Source of the DNA: Streptomyces prunicolor NBRC 13075
GTDB taxonomy: Bacteria; Actinomycetota; Actinomycetes; Streptomycetales; Streptomycetaceae
Direction of reading: 5' to 3'
Assembly: GCF_000367365.1 (NCBI RefSeq)
Contig: NZ_BARF01000048.1
Location: forward strand, 19,690 to 83,689
DNA: 64,000 nt
Position numbers and translations under genes: made by a program. The notes beneath the pieces were generated by a model, which did no database searches, was not told the origin of the DNA, and was given only the letters and a program-made list of their open reading frames with translations. The number at the start of each line of letters is the position of its first letter. Position 1 is the first letter of the stretch. Shown in pieces: positions 7,966 to 17,765 of this stretch.

Positions 7966-9698
7966 CGAGCGGCCAACTCCCTTCGTTCGTTGGTCCCTTG
8001 CATGCTTCCGGCAGCCGTGACCGCCAGTGCGCCGAGCAGGGCGAGAACGGCGGCGGGGGCCAGGACCGCCCAGGGGGCGCGTTCGGCGTAGGGCTGGTTC
8101 TCGGCGAGGAGCAGGCCCCACTCCGGGGAGGGCGGTTGCGCGCCGAGGCCGAGGAAGCCGAGCGAGGCGAGGGCGAGGGCGACCCCGGGCAGACGGAGCA
8201 GGGCGTGCCGGGTGACGGGTGGCAGGACGGCGGGCAGGAGTGCGTGGCGCAGGAGGTGCCAACGGCCCGCGCCCAGACCCCTGGTGGCGGTCACGTGCAG
8301 GGTGGCGCGTTCCTGGTGGAGCAGGGCGGAGGTGTGCGCCGCGAGGGGGGTCCAGGCGAGGGCGGCCACGGCAAGAGCGGGCGTGGCGCTTCCGTTGCCG
8401 GCCACGGCGGTGACCAACAGCGCGGCGAGGACCGGCGGCAGGGCGTTCACCGTGTCGACCAGCGGCCCGGACAGCCGGGGCAACAGTCCGAGCAGTACGC
8501 CGGTGCCGAGCGCGACGGCACTGATCGCGAGGGCGAGCAGCAGGGTGTCGACGGCGCCGTGGGCGACCCGCGCGAGGAGATCCCGGCCGAGCGCGTCGGT
8601 GCCGAACGGGTGGGCCCAGGTGGGGTGTTGGAGACGCAGTGCGGTGTCGAGGGCGAGGGGATCGCGGGGCAGGCCGAGCGCGACGACGGAGAGGAGGAGC
8701 GCGCCGTAGACAAGGGGCGGGGTTCGTCGAGCAGTTGAGGTGCTGGGCCGGTGGAGGGAGGGGAGGGCGTCGGCGCGCAGTGCGGGGCCGACGAGGAGAC
8801 GGGCCGCGAGGTGGAAGAGTCCGGCGGCGACGGCGGCGAGCAGAAGAAGGGCGAGGGTGCCGGCCTGGAGGACGGGCAAGTCCTGGGCGAGGGCGGCCTG
8901 GAGGGTGGTGCGCCCGAGCCCGGGGATGTCGAAGATCTGCTCGACGGCGACGGCCCCGCCGGTCAACCCGACCACGAACAGCCCCATGTTGGGCAGCAGT
9001 CCGGGCAGACACCGCCGCACGGCCTGCCGCGCGATCCGCCGCCCGGGCAGCCCCCGCGCCGCAGCGGCCCGCACCCACGGCTCGGCGAACGCCCCCGGCA
9101 GCAGATCATCGAGCAACCGCCCGAGCACGGCCCCGGCGGGCAACCCGAGCGCGAGCGCGGGCAACACCATCCACCGCGGCCCGTACCACCCGAGCGCGGG
9201 CAACCACCCGAACTGCACCCCGACGACGGTGGCGAGCACGGAGGCGGTGAGGAACTCGGGCAGCGCGGCGAGCACGGCGGAGCCGGTGCCGCCGGGACGC
9301 CCAGCCGTACGCCCGCCCCGTCGCAACGTGCGCGCGCACACCAACCCGGCGGTGGCGACGGCCACTACGGCTGCCGCGCCCATCAACAGCAGGGACGCGC
9401 CCAGGGCTTGGAGCACTCCGGGCATGACCTCGGCGCCGGAGATCCACGAGTGCCCGGCGTCGCCGCGCGGGAGGCCGCCGAGCCAGTGGCCCAGGAGTCG
9501 CAACGGGCCGTCGTCGAGGCCGAGTTGGGCGCGGACGGCGGCGAGTACCTCGGGGTCGGGGTCGCGTTCGGCCGAGCGTGCCTTGAGGACGGTGAGGGCC
9601 GGGTCGGTGCGGGTGAGCCAGGGCAGCAGGCCCACCGCGCACACGAGGGCGGCCGCGAGGAAGGCACGCCACAGGAGCGCGGTCGTACGGTGCGGCAT
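7962..9698 (-). CDS. Fused ABC permease (DppB-like plus DppC-like domains in one chain)
   Basis: The 578-residue protein joins two permeases of the dipeptide/nickel class. The first half has the DppB architecture with the assembly segment RAAAARGLPGRRIARQAVRR and DIPGLGRTTLQAAL; the second starts near residue 320 and has the DppC hallmarks HPFGTDALGRDLLARV and ATRGLGAGRWHLLRH. These proteins are normally separate subunits of about 300 residues each. The substrate-binding lipoprotein gene ends 3 bp upstream and the MFS gene overlaps its end. No ATP-binding subunit is encoded nearby, so the ATPase must come from elsewhere. Confidence 0.92.
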   Translation of the reverse strand: MPHRTTALLWRAFLAAALVCAVGLLPWLTRTDPALTVLKARSAERDPDPEVLAAVRAQLGLDDGPLRLLGHWLGGLPRGDAGHSWISGAEVMPGVLQALGASLLLMGAAAVVAVATAGLVCARTLRRGGRTAGRPGGTGSAVLAALPEFLTASVLATVVGVQFGWLPALGWYGPRWMVLPALALGLPAGAVLGRLLDDLLPGAFAEPWVRAAAARGLPGRRIARQAVRRCLPGLLPNMGLFVVGLTGGAVAVEQIFDIPGLGRTTLQAALAQDLPVLQAGTLALLLLAAVAAGLFHLAARLLVGPALRADALPSLHRPSTSTARRTPPLVYGALLLSVVALGLPRDPLALDTALRLQHPTWAHPFGTDALGRDLLARVAHGAVDTLLLALAISAVALGTGVLLGLLPRLSGPLVDTVNALPPVLAALLVTAVAGNGSATPALAVAALAWTPLAAHTSALLHQERATLHVTATRGLGAGRWHLLRHALLPAVLPPVTRHALLRLPGVALALASLGFLGLGAQPPSPEWGLLLAENQPYAERAPWAVLAPAAVLALLGALAVTAAGSMQGTNERRELAAR

Positions 9699-9701
9699 GG
9701 T

Positions 9702-11213
9702 TCAGCGCCGGGTTCCGGGGCCGACGAGCGTGCGCTCGTACGGGTCGAGGAGGACGCCCTTGACCGAAGTTCCGACGCCGGTGACGACCCGTTGGTGTAC
9801 GAGAGGCACGACGGCGTCCGTGCCCAGGATCTCGGCCTCGGCCGCCATCGCCGCGCTCTGGCGTGCGGAGGTGTCGGCGGCGCCCTCGGCCTTCGCCACG
9901 GCCCGGTCGACGTCCTTGTCGCAGAGCAGGGCGAGGTTGTAGCCGCCGTCGCAGGTGTAGTCGCTGGCCAGTACGGCCACCGGATCGCCCGTGTCCACCA
10001 GGGTGTTGCGGGCGACGACGAACGCGTCGAACTTCCCGGCCAGCGCGTCGCTCTCGATCCGTGAGTACTCGCGGACCTCCAACTCGACCTTGAATCCGGC
10101 CTGTTCCAGCTGCTGCTTCAACACCTGTGCTGCTTCGGGGAGTTCGGGGCGGTTGTCGTAAGTGGCGAGGGTGATCGCCGTCCCGGTGGGCTTAACGGCC
10201 CTCGCGCGCCCGGCCGGTTGCTCGCGCTTGCTCGCGGCCCAGGTGACGGCGGGGCCGTAGATGCCCGCTCCGGCGTCGGCGTGGTCTTCGTAGACGCCCT
10301 TGGCGAGTGCGGAGGTGTCGACGGCCTCGCGGGCGGCGGCCCGGAGCTTCGGGTCCTTGAACGGGCCTGTCCTGGTGTTCAGTTGGAGGCTCGTGGTGCG
10401 GGTGGTGGCGGTCTCGCGGCGGGTGGCCGGGGCGAAGGTGGCGGCCTGGGCGACGGGTATCGCCTCGGCGAGGTCGACCTGACCGGTGCGCAGGGCGTTG
10501 GTGCGGGCGGTGCCGTCGGCGATGAACCGTGCGTCGATTCCGGCGGCCTGGGCGAGGCCGCCCCAGTAGTCGTCGAAGCGGTCGAGCGTGGCCGCCGTGG
10601 AGCCGGTGACCTTCGTCAGTTCGAAGGGGCCGGTGGCGGTGCCGACCGGGTCGACGCGCCCCTTCTCCTCGTACGCCTTCGGCGAGAGGACGGCGAGGGC
10701 GGGACCGGCCAGCCGCAACGGCAGTACCGGATCAGGGGAGTTGGTGTGGATGCGGATACGGTCACCGCCCGCGGACTCGGCGGTGAGAGTGACACCGGAC
10801 AGCGCGGCCGGGGCGGGCTTCGCCCCGGTGGCGTGGGTGAGGGCGGCGGCCACGCGGGCCGGGGTGACCTCGGTGCCGTCCTGGAACGTGGCCTCGCGCA
10901 GGGTGAACAGCCAACTCCGGTCCCCCTCCCGCTGCCAGGACCGCGCGAGCGCGGGGGCGGCGGAGCCGTTGGCGTCCAGCGAGGTCAGGCCCTCGGTGAC
11001 ACCGAGACGGCTGAGGATGGTGGCGTCGGCGCCGTACGGGGAGAGGCTCTCGGCGGGCGGGAACGCGAGGGCCACCCGCAGCCGCGAACCGGACTCACCG
11101 GTGGCCTCTCCGCTCTCGCCACCGGCGGAGGCGAAACAGCCGGTGAGCAGCGGGGCGAGGGCAAGAGCGAGAAGCAGTCGGGGCCGTTGGATCGGTCCAA
11201 TACGCGTATGCAT
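9702..11213 (-). CDS. ABC transporter solute-binding lipoprotein (peptide/nickel class, SBP family 5)
   Basis: From the ATG at 11213 the protein has 503 residues with a lipoprotein signal (LALALAPLLTGC). The mature part matches SBP family 5: SYGADATILSRLGVTEGLTSLD, a central domain and LRAAAREAVDTSALAKGVYEDHA. I preferred this start over a longer frame from 11264 because it places the signal peptide at the N terminus. It would deliver a peptide, metal complex or siderophore-like ligand to the fused permease. TTGGATCGGTCCAA at 11187-11200 is translated within the signal region (IGPIQ). Confidence 0.9.
   Translation of the reverse strand: MHTRIGPIQRPRLLLALALAPLLTGCFASAGGESGEATGESGSRLRVALAFPPAESLSPYGADATILSRLGVTEGLTSLDANGSAAPALARSWQREGDRSWLFTLREATFQDGTEVTPARVAAALTHATGAKPAPAALSGVTLTAESAGGDRIRIHTNSPDPVLPLRLAGPALAVLSPKAYEEKGRVDPVGTATGPFELTKVTGSTAATLDRFDDYWGGLAQAAGIDARFIADGTARTNALRTGQVDLAEAIPVAQAATFAPATRRETATTRTTSLQLNTRTGPFKDPKLRAAAREAVDTSALAKGVYEDHADAGAGIYGPAVTWAASKREQPAGRARAVKPTGTAITLATYDNRPELPEAAQVLKQQLEQAGFKVELEVREYSRIESDALAGKFDAFVVARNTLVDTGDPVAVLASDYTCDGGYNLALLCDKDVDRAVAKAEGAADTSARQSAAMAAEAEILGTDAVVPLVHQRVVTGVGTSVKGVLLDPYERTLVGPGTRR
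11187..11200. repeat. Dispersed palindrome copy (one central mismatch)
   Basis: TTGGATCGGTCCAA differs from the family consensus at a single base and sits inside the first codons of the binding-protein gene. Confidence 0.8.
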
Positions 11214-11269
11214 ACGGGCACCGGTACGGCTACTTGTACGGGCACTTGTACGTCGGAATCGCATCGCGG

Positions 11270-11833
11270 CTATCGCTCCATGCCCAGTTCGAAGTGCACG
11301 ATTCCGCCGTGCCCGCCGTGCCCGCCGTGCTCGCCGTCCGGATCGTCGCGCTCGTCGTGCACGACCTTGCCGAGCGACCGCCAGAACGCCTCGGCGCCGG
11401 GCACGGCGGGATCGGTGTGCAGATATACGGCGCGGTAACCGCCGTCGGCCGCGGCGAACGCGAGGAGGTCGGCGACGAGATGCCGGGCGAGGCCGCGCCG
11501 ACGGTGCGTGGGGCGGACGTAGACGCGGCGCAGTTGCGCGGTCTCGCCGGAGGGGTAGCGCTCGGCGAGGTCGCGCGGGTTCGGCGGGTGGACCGGTCCA
11601 CGGGAGTCGAGGGCGCCGGTCGCCACGACCGTGCCGTCGGCGGGGTCGAGCGCCACGAGGAGGGTGTGGCGGGCCGGGGCGAGGTAGGCGGCGGCCGGGT
11701 CGATGATGTCGCCGTGCCAGCGGGGCACGTACCCGGTATGGAAGTCGCGGTAGACGGTGTCGAGCATCACGGCACGCGCACCGTCGATATCGTCCGGGCC
11801 TGCCGCCCTGATGCAGTAGTCAAGCACTTGCAC
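11270..11833 (-). CDS. GNAT-family N-acetyltransferase
   Basis: The 187-residue protein has the acetyl-CoA motif LRRVYVRPTHRRRGLARHLV near residues 100-120 (R-x2-G-x-A pyrophosphate loop). A His/Gly run (HGGHGGHGG) near the C terminus comes from a 9-bp DNA repeat at about 11296-11330. GTG at 11833 is the only upstream in-frame start, with a second GTG at 11827; the spacing to a ribosome site is poor. It is the first gene of the uptake operon, 56 bp ahead of the binding protein. The Nur-box-like repeat overlaps its start. Substrate unknown. Confidence 0.85.
   Translation of the reverse strand: MQVLDYCIRAAGPDDIDGARAVMLDTVYRDFHTGYVPRWHGDIIDPAAAYLAPARHTLLVALDPADGTVVATGALDSRGPVHPPNPRDLAERYPSGETAQLRRVYVRPTHRRRGLARHLVADLLAFAAADGGYRAVYLHTDPAVPGAEAFWRSLGKVVHDERDDPDGEHGGHGGHGGIVHFELGMER
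11588..11601. repeat. Dispersed palindrome copy (perfect 14 bp)
   Basis: GTGGACCGGTCCAC is a perfect palindrome within the GNAT coding region. Confidence 0.88.
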
Positions 11834-11843
11834 ATCATATGCA
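11829..11843. promoter_or_regulatory. Nur-box-like inverted repeat at the GNAT/ABC operon start
   Basis: TGCACATCATATGCA fits the spacing of the Streptomyces nickel-regulator box tGCaa-N5-ttGCA (TGCAC, ATCAT, ATGCA), with one base off in each half. It overlaps the proposed GTG start of the GNAT gene. The downstream permease belongs to the peptide/nickel class, which makes nickel control plausible but unproven. Confidence 0.4.
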
Positions 11844-11869
11844 TTAAGACTCCTAGGCCTTGATCACCC

Positions 11870-11881
11870 TTGGACCGTTCC
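11870..11881. repeat. Dispersed palindrome near-copy (TTGGACCGTTCC)
   Basis: The sequence lies in the divergent promoter region between the GNAT operon and the P-loop ATPase gene. Confidence 0.7.
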
Positions 11882-11943
11882 TGGATCGCCTTTGATCCAC
11901 TCGATTTGACAGCCTCGCGGCCACCCCCTAAAACCTAGCCACA

Positions 11944-11958
11944 TGACATTCATTTTCA
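11944..11958. promoter_or_regulatory. Fur-family (Zur-like) box upstream of the P-loop ATPase gene
   Basis: TGACATTCATTTTCA is a 7-1-7 imperfect repeat; the right half ATTTTCA matches the complement of the left half at 5 of 7 positions. It lies 26 bp before the GTG at 11984 in one of the few AT-rich stretches here. This resembles Zur sites of actinobacteria. Confidence 0.45.
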
Positions 11959-11983
11959 AAACCGCGATTGTGGCGACCCGGTA

Positions 11984-12943
11984 GTGCGCGTCGCGTTCGT
12001 CGGCAAGGGCGGCAGCGGAAAGACCACGCTCTCGGCCCTCTTCGCCCGCCATCTGGCCCGCTCCGGCGCCCCCGTGCTCGCCATCGACGGCGACATCAAC
12101 CAGCACCTGGCCGAGGCGCTGTCCCCCGACACGTCTCCCGGCACCGAACCGGTCACCGCCCCACCCCTGGCCGCCCACCTGACCGAGCTGAAGGACTTCC
12201 TGCGCGGCACCAACCCGCGCATCGCCTCCCCCGAGGCCATGATCAAGACCACGCCACCGGGACGCGGTTCACGTCTCCTGCGTCTGCTCGGCGACGACGA
12301 GGTGCACGCCCGTCATGTGGTCCGTGCGGGTGACGTTCCACTGATGGCGACGGGCGAGTTCGAGGAGAGCGACCTCGGGGTGGCCTGCTACCACTCCAAA
12401 CTCGGCGCGGTGGAGCTGTACTTGAACCACCTGGTCGACACCCCCGGCGAATACGTCGTGGTCGACATGACGGCGGGCGCCGACGCCTTCGCCTCCGGCC
12501 TGTTCACCCGCTTCGACCTGACGTTCCTGGTGGCCGAACCCACCCGCAAGGGCGTCTCCGTCTATCGCCAGTACCGCGACCACGCACGGGAGTTCGGCAT
12601 CCGCCTGGCCGTGATCGGCAACAAGGTCACCGGCGAGGACGACCTGCTCTTCCTCAAGGAGGAGGTGGGGGACGACCTCCTGACCCACCTGGTCCACTCC
12701 CCCGCCGTCCGCGCCGCCGAACAGGGCAGGGCGCAGGGCGAGTTGGAGTCACACAACGTCCACGCCCTGAACGTCCTCCGCGAGGCCGTCGACGCCCACC
12801 CCAGGGACTGGCCGACCCTGCACCGCCACGCCGTCGAGTTCCACCTCCGCAACGCCCACGCCTGGGCGGACAAGGCAACGGGCCTGGATCTCGCGACCCA
12901 GGTGGACCCGGATTACGTACCGGGCCCGACACCACAGCCCTGA
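11984..12943 (+). CDS. CooC/MinD-type P-loop ATPase
   Basis: The 319-residue protein opens with a deviant Walker A (VAFVGKGGSGKTT) and then DGDINQHLAEAL, the CooC/ParA-type layout; VVVDMTAGADAF fills the switch position and NKVTG the base-binding region. CooC proteins insert nickel into carbon monoxide dehydrogenase, but no such enzyme is encoded here and the true client is unknown. GTG at 11984 is the first start after an in-frame stop; no strong ribosome site precedes it. A Zur-like box lies upstream, and the gene at 13013 follows after 69 bp, probably in the same transcript. A metallochaperone role is inference. Confidence 0.82.
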   Translation: MRVAFVGKGGSGKTTLSALFARHLARSGAPVLAIDGDINQHLAEALSPDTSPGTEPVTAPPLAAHLTELKDFLRGTNPRIASPEAMIKTTPPGRGSRLLRLLGDDEVHARHVVRAGDVPLMATGEFEESDLGVACYHSKLGAVELYLNHLVDTPGEYVVVDMTAGADAFASGLFTRFDLTFLVAEPTRKGVSVYRQYRDHAREFGIRLAVIGNKVTGEDDLLFLKEEVGDDLLTHLVHSPAVRAAEQGRAQGELESHNVHALNVLREAVDAHPRDWPTLHRHAVEFHLRNAHAWADKATGLDLATQVDPDYVPGPTPQP

Positions 12944-13012
12944 CCACCACCTGCTCGCTCGTTCACTCGCTCACTCAGTGTTCGCCAACTACCAGACAGG
13001 ACACCCCTTTTC

Positions 13013-13405
13013 ATGTCTCTCGACGTCTCCCCGAAGCTCCTCGCCGAAGCCGAGCACGGTGACATCCGCGAGGCGGACTTCGTGGACACGGTCCGCACGT
13101 CCCTGCCGTACGCCTACGACCTGATCGCCGACCTCGCCACCGAACTCCGCGACGGCACAGCCGACTTCACCGACAACCAGACCCCGCCCCCGTCCGAGCA
13201 GGAACGCGGCCAGTTGCTGCGGGCGCTGGCCAGCGACGCGATCCGGGGCAGCCTGGAGCGCCACTTCGGAGTGGCCCTGGCCTTCCAGAACTGCCATCGG
13301 GTGGCGGCGTTCCGGCCGACGGCACTGGACGGGGAGACGTACGCTCGGTTCACGTCGGTGCGGTCCCAAGTGCTGAACCAGTCACCGGAGTTCAGGGACT
13401 GCTGA
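13013..13405 (+). CDS. Conserved actinobacterial protein of unknown function
   Basis: The 130-residue soluble protein is rich in charged helices and ends in NQSPEFRDC. It contains FTDNQTPPPSEQERGQLLRALASDAIRG and ALAFQNCHRVAAF, segments I associate with a family that is widespread in Streptomyces but has no assigned role. AGGAC precedes the ATG at 13013. It follows the P-loop ATPase gene on the same strand, so the two may act together. The two Cys and several His residues could bind a metal, but no clear motif is present. Confidence 0.75.
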   Translation: MSLDVSPKLLAEAEHGDIREADFVDTVRTSLPYAYDLIADLATELRDGTADFTDNQTPPPSEQERGQLLRALASDAIRGSLERHFGVALAFQNCHRVAAFRPTALDGETYARFTSVRSQVLNQSPEFRDC

Positions 13406-13423
13406 GGCCCAGGGAGCAGTCGG

Positions 13424-14263
13424 TCAGGCCGTGAACGCCGACACGGCCGCGACGAACCGTTCCGCGTCGTCCAGCCACGGCATGTGCCCCGCGCCCGGCT
13501 GAACCGCGAACTCCGCGTTCGGGAACAGTCCCGCGTACTCCGCCATCGCGCGCGGCGGAGCGGAGATGTCGAACTCCCCGGCCAGGACGAGCACCGGGGA
13601 CCGGAAGTCGGCCAGGGCAGCGCGGGTGGCGGCCTGGTCGAAGGCGCCTTCGGCGGCGTAGGCGGTCGCGGCCTCCGCGTTCTTCTCCTTGGCGTCGGCC
13701 TCGTCGAAGGCGCGTGCCGTCTCGTCCCAACGGGCGTGGGCGAAGGGCGCGATGGCCGGCCAGGAGCCGGGGGTCGCTCGGCCGGCGGTGATCTCCTCCA
13801 GGGCGGCGAACGCGGGTCCGAACCACGGTTCGGACCCGCGCAGTCGCGCGACCTCCAGGCGGTCCTCGGCGGAGATCGGGATGCCGACCGCGTAGACGCT
13901 GGGGGTGACCAGGGTCAGTCGGGCCACGCGCTCCGGGTGGCGGGCCGTGTACAGCGCGGCCAGGTTCGCGCCCGCCGAATGGGCGAGCAGATCCATCCGG
14001 TCGAGGCCCAACTCCTCGCGCAGCGCCTCGACATCGTCCACCAGGCGGTCGCAGCGGTACGACGCCGGGTCCCTCGGGACCTCCGACTCGCCCGTGCCCC
14101 GTAGATCCAGCCGGATCAGACGGCGATGGGCGGTCAGGCCGCCGAGGGTGCCCAGGTATGCCGAGTCGCGCATCGGGCCGCCGGGGAGGCAGATAAGGGG
14201 CGGGCCGTCGCCCGATGCGTGATACGCGAGGCGGGTTCCGTCGGGTGCGGCGAAGGTCGGCAT
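13424..14263 (-). CDS. Alpha/beta hydrolase (proline iminopeptidase/epoxide-hydrolase-like)
   Basis: From the ATG at 14263 the protein has 279 residues with the complete hydrolase triad: the nucleophile elbow HSAGAN, the acid in GEFDISAPP and the His in GAGHMPWL. An oxyanion loop PGGPMRDS follows strand 3, as in proline iminopeptidases. No signal peptide is present, so it is cytosolic. A longer frame begins at 14299, but the sequence before MPTFAAPDGTRL is low-complexity. It is convergent with the gene at 13013. Substrate unknown. Confidence 0.88.
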   Translation of the reverse strand: MPTFAAPDGTRLAYHASGDGPPLICLPGGPMRDSAYLGTLGGLTAHRRLIRLDLRGTGESEVPRDPASYRCDRLVDDVEALREELGLDRMDLLAHSAGANLAALYTARHPERVARLTLVTPSVYAVGIPISAEDRLEVARLRGSEPWFGPAFAALEEITAGRATPGSWPAIAPFAHARWDETARAFDEADAKEKNAEAATAYAAEGAFDQAATRAALADFRSPVLVLAGEFDISAPPRAMAEYAGLFPNAEFAVQPGAGHMPWLDDAERFVAAVSAFTA

Positions 14264-14320
14264 GGGCGTGAGCGTGTCAGGGGTCCTCGTGTGCGGCAAC
14301 CGGATTGTCGGGCGGTGGAA

Positions 14321-14356
14321 CGGACCGGTCCGGCGCCGCGCTCCGGACCGGTCCAG
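14321..14356. repeat. Two exact palindrome cores in tandem downstream of the GH16 gene
   Basis: CGGACCGGTCCG (14321-14332) and CCGGACCGGTCCAG (14343-14356) are 10 bp apart, just past the GH16 stop. Each can fold on itself or pair with the other, so the pair might act as a terminator for GH16. Confidence 0.8.
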
Positions 14357-14359
14357 CTG

Positions 14360-16225
14360 TCACTTCTTCTGTTCGACCCGCACCCAGTCCACCTCCGCCT
14401 GCACTCCCCCGGCCGCGACCTTGTCGACGCTCGACTGCGGCAGGCCCCAGTACGGCGTGGTGACCTGGTTCCAACCGGCCGGGTACGCGCCGCCCAGGGC
14501 GAGGTTGAGGATGACGTACTGGTTGTGGTCGTAGACCCACTGGCCGCGGGTCGATTCGAGTTTGTTGCGGGTGGTCTCCTGGACGAGGTTGTCGTCGACG
14601 TAGAAGCGCATCCCGGTCGGGGTCCACTCGACGGCGTACGTGTGCCACTGGTCGGCCGTGCCGCCGTTCGGGTAGGTCTGGCGGGCGCCGATGTTGCCGT
14701 CGGCGGAGTAGCCGGGGCCGTGCAGGGCCGTGCTCGTCCAGGTCGGGTAGCCGATGTTCTCCATGATGTCGGTCTCGCCGGAGGCGGGCCAGGACACCGA
14801 CGGGTCGTCGACGTTGCTGCCGAGCAGCCAGAAGGCGGGCCAGAATCCGTCGCCGACCGGAAGCTTCATGCGGGCGCTGACCTTGCCGTACGTGAAGTCG
14901 AACTTGGTGTTGGTGTCGATGCGGCCGGACGTGAAGTCGTAAGTACCGCCGCCCGCTTGGGTGCAGCCCTTGCAGTACTTCGCCGCGAGGATCAACTCAC
15001 CGTTCTGCGTGCGGACGTTGTCCGTCGAGTCGACGTACGCCTGGGACTCGCCGTTGACCGAGCCCATCTCCGTGCCGGTCCGGACGACCCGCCACTTGGA
15101 TCGGTCCAAGGCCGCCGAGGTGAAGTCGTCGAAGAACGCCGTCTGGTACGTGCCCGACTGGTCGGCGGGGAGTGCGGGGTAGGCCGCCGCCGCGCTGCCG
15201 CCGGTGCCCCAGACCTGGAACTCGTAGAGCGAGTAGCCGAATTGGGCCGTGTAGGGGGCCGGGTTGTAGAAGGAGCGGCGTTCCTTGCCGAGCATGCGGA
15301 CGTAGCGACCGGTGACCGGCTGGGGCAGGGTGACCGTGTCGTGGCGGCCGGTCGCGTCGGCGGGGGCCTGGATGTTCGCGCGGCGGGCGGCGATGTCGGC
15401 GGCCGAGGGTTCGTAGACCGTGCGCCAGGTGGTGTTGTCGTCCGAGACCTGGAGCAAGTAGTCGACGGCGTACGCCGATTCCCAGTAGAAGTCGACCGTG
15501 TCGATCGTCGAGGTCGCGCCCAGGTCCACCGAGACCCAGCGGTCGGCGTTCCAGTCGCTGGACCAACGGCTCGCGTCGTCCTTGAGGTTGGCGGGCCAGC
15601 CGCCGTCGGTGACGTACGCCGGTGAATTGCCGTTGTGCTGATAGTAGTTGGAGTACGCGGGGTGGTTCAGGGCGAGGTTGGTGCGGGTCGTGGACGCGGC
15701 GGCCGGCTCACCGCCGTAGACCTTGAAAGAGTAGAGCGAGTAGCCGTAGGGCGTGGCACGTTCCAAGCCGCGCATCCGGACGTAACGGCCCGTCACCTCC
15801 TGGGGGTACGTGCTGGTGGTGACCGAGCCTCCGGTGCCCGCCGTCTCCGTGTAGAACGGCGTCCAGTCCGTGCCGTTCTTGGAGACCTCCAGGACGTATC
15901 TCTTGCCGTAGGCGGTCTCCCAGTCGAGGGTGACGCGGTCGATGCGGATCGTCGTGCCGAGGTCGAGGCGGATCCAGGCGTCGTCGGCGAAGTTGCTGGA
16001 CCAGCGGGTCGCACCGTCGCCGTCGAAGGCGAGGCCCGGGGCGGTGCCGGCGTTCTCGCTGCCGGAGGCGGTGACGGCGGCCGGGTTGGCGGCGTAGGCG
16101 GCGGCCGCGCGGTCGGTGTCCCAGGTCGCGGCGGCCGCGGCCTGCGGGGCGGGGGCCGCGAGGGCCGGGGTGGCGGAGAGCAGGGCCAGTGCGGTGAGCG
16201 CGGTGAGCAGGGTGCGTGCGGGCAT
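14360..16225 (-). CDS. Secreted GH16 endo-beta-1,3-glucanase-like enzyme with two F5/8-type (CBM32-like) domains
   Basis: The 621-residue precursor has a Sec signal (LLTALTALALLSATPALA), two discoidin-like domains (about residues 45-175, ending YSLYSFKVYGG, and 185-335, ending YSLYEFQVWG) and a C-terminal GH16 catalytic domain with the E-x-D-x2-E motif GETDIMENIGY. GH16 enzymes with this motif cleave beta-1,3 or mixed-linked glucans outside the cell. ATG at 16225 has AAGGAG upstream. It follows GH1 and a sugar ABC transporter on the same strand, separated from GH1 by a hairpin, so it may also have its own promoter. CTTGGATCGGTCCAAG at 15095-15110 falls at the start of the catalytic domain. 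Confidence 0.93.
   Translation of the reverse strand: MPARTLLTALTALALLSATPALAAPAPQAAAAATWDTDRAAAAYAANPAAVTASGSENAGTAPGLAFDGDGATRWSSNFADDAWIRLDLGTTIRIDRVTLDWETAYGKRYVLEVSKNGTDWTPFYTETAGTGGSVTTSTYPQEVTGRYVRMRGLERATPYGYSLYSFKVYGGEPAAASTTRTNLALNHPAYSNYYQHNGNSPAYVTDGGWPANLKDDASRWSSDWNADRWVSVDLGATSTIDTVDFYWESAYAVDYLLQVSDDNTTWRTVYEPSAADIAARRANIQAPADATGRHDTVTLPQPVTGRYVRMLGKERRSFYNPAPYTAQFGYSLYEFQVWGTGGSAAAAYPALPADQSGTYQTAFFDDFTSAALDRSKWRVVRTGTEMGSVNGESQAYVDSTDNVRTQNGELILAAKYCKGCTQAGGGTYDFTSGRIDTNTKFDFTYGKVSARMKLPVGDGFWPAFWLLGSNVDDPSVSWPASGETDIMENIGYPTWTSTALHGPGYSADGNIGARQTYPNGGTADQWHTYAVEWTPTGMRFYVDDNLVQETTRNKLESTRGQWVYDHNQYVILNLALGGAYPAGWNQVTTPYWGLPQSSVDKVAAGGVQAEVDWVRVEQKK
15095..15110. repeat. Dispersed palindrome copy (16 bp, one mismatch)
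   Basis: CTTGGATCGGTCCAAG is symmetric except at one central position and is translated as LDRSKW in the GH16 gene. Confidence 0.82.
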
Positions 16226-16318
16226 GCGGGTCTCCTTGAGGGGCGGATCTCCTTCTGGGGGTGCTCGTGCTGACGTACAGCTGACTGTCGTGCGCATGAC
16301 AGATATGAGGGTGGTGGT

Positions 16319-16360
16319 GCCCCGGTGGGTGCGGGCTCCCCCGCCCGCGCCCACCGGGGC
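16319..16360. terminator. Hairpin between GH1 and GH16
   Basis: GCCCCGGTGGG and CCCACCGGGGC form an 11-bp stem that can be extended through G/C-rich bases. It lies just after the GH1 stop. Confidence 0.75.
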
Positions 16361-16368
16361 GGCCTTGC

Positions 16369-17727
<1,359 letters not shown>

Positions 17728-17765
17728 TGAAGTCCCTTTACGGTCAGCGGAGTTGGTCGGGTCGG

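Noticed and set aside
11984..12943. ParA partition ATPase
   Set aside because: No parB or parS-like site is nearby and the DGDINQHL layout fits CooC-type proteins better.
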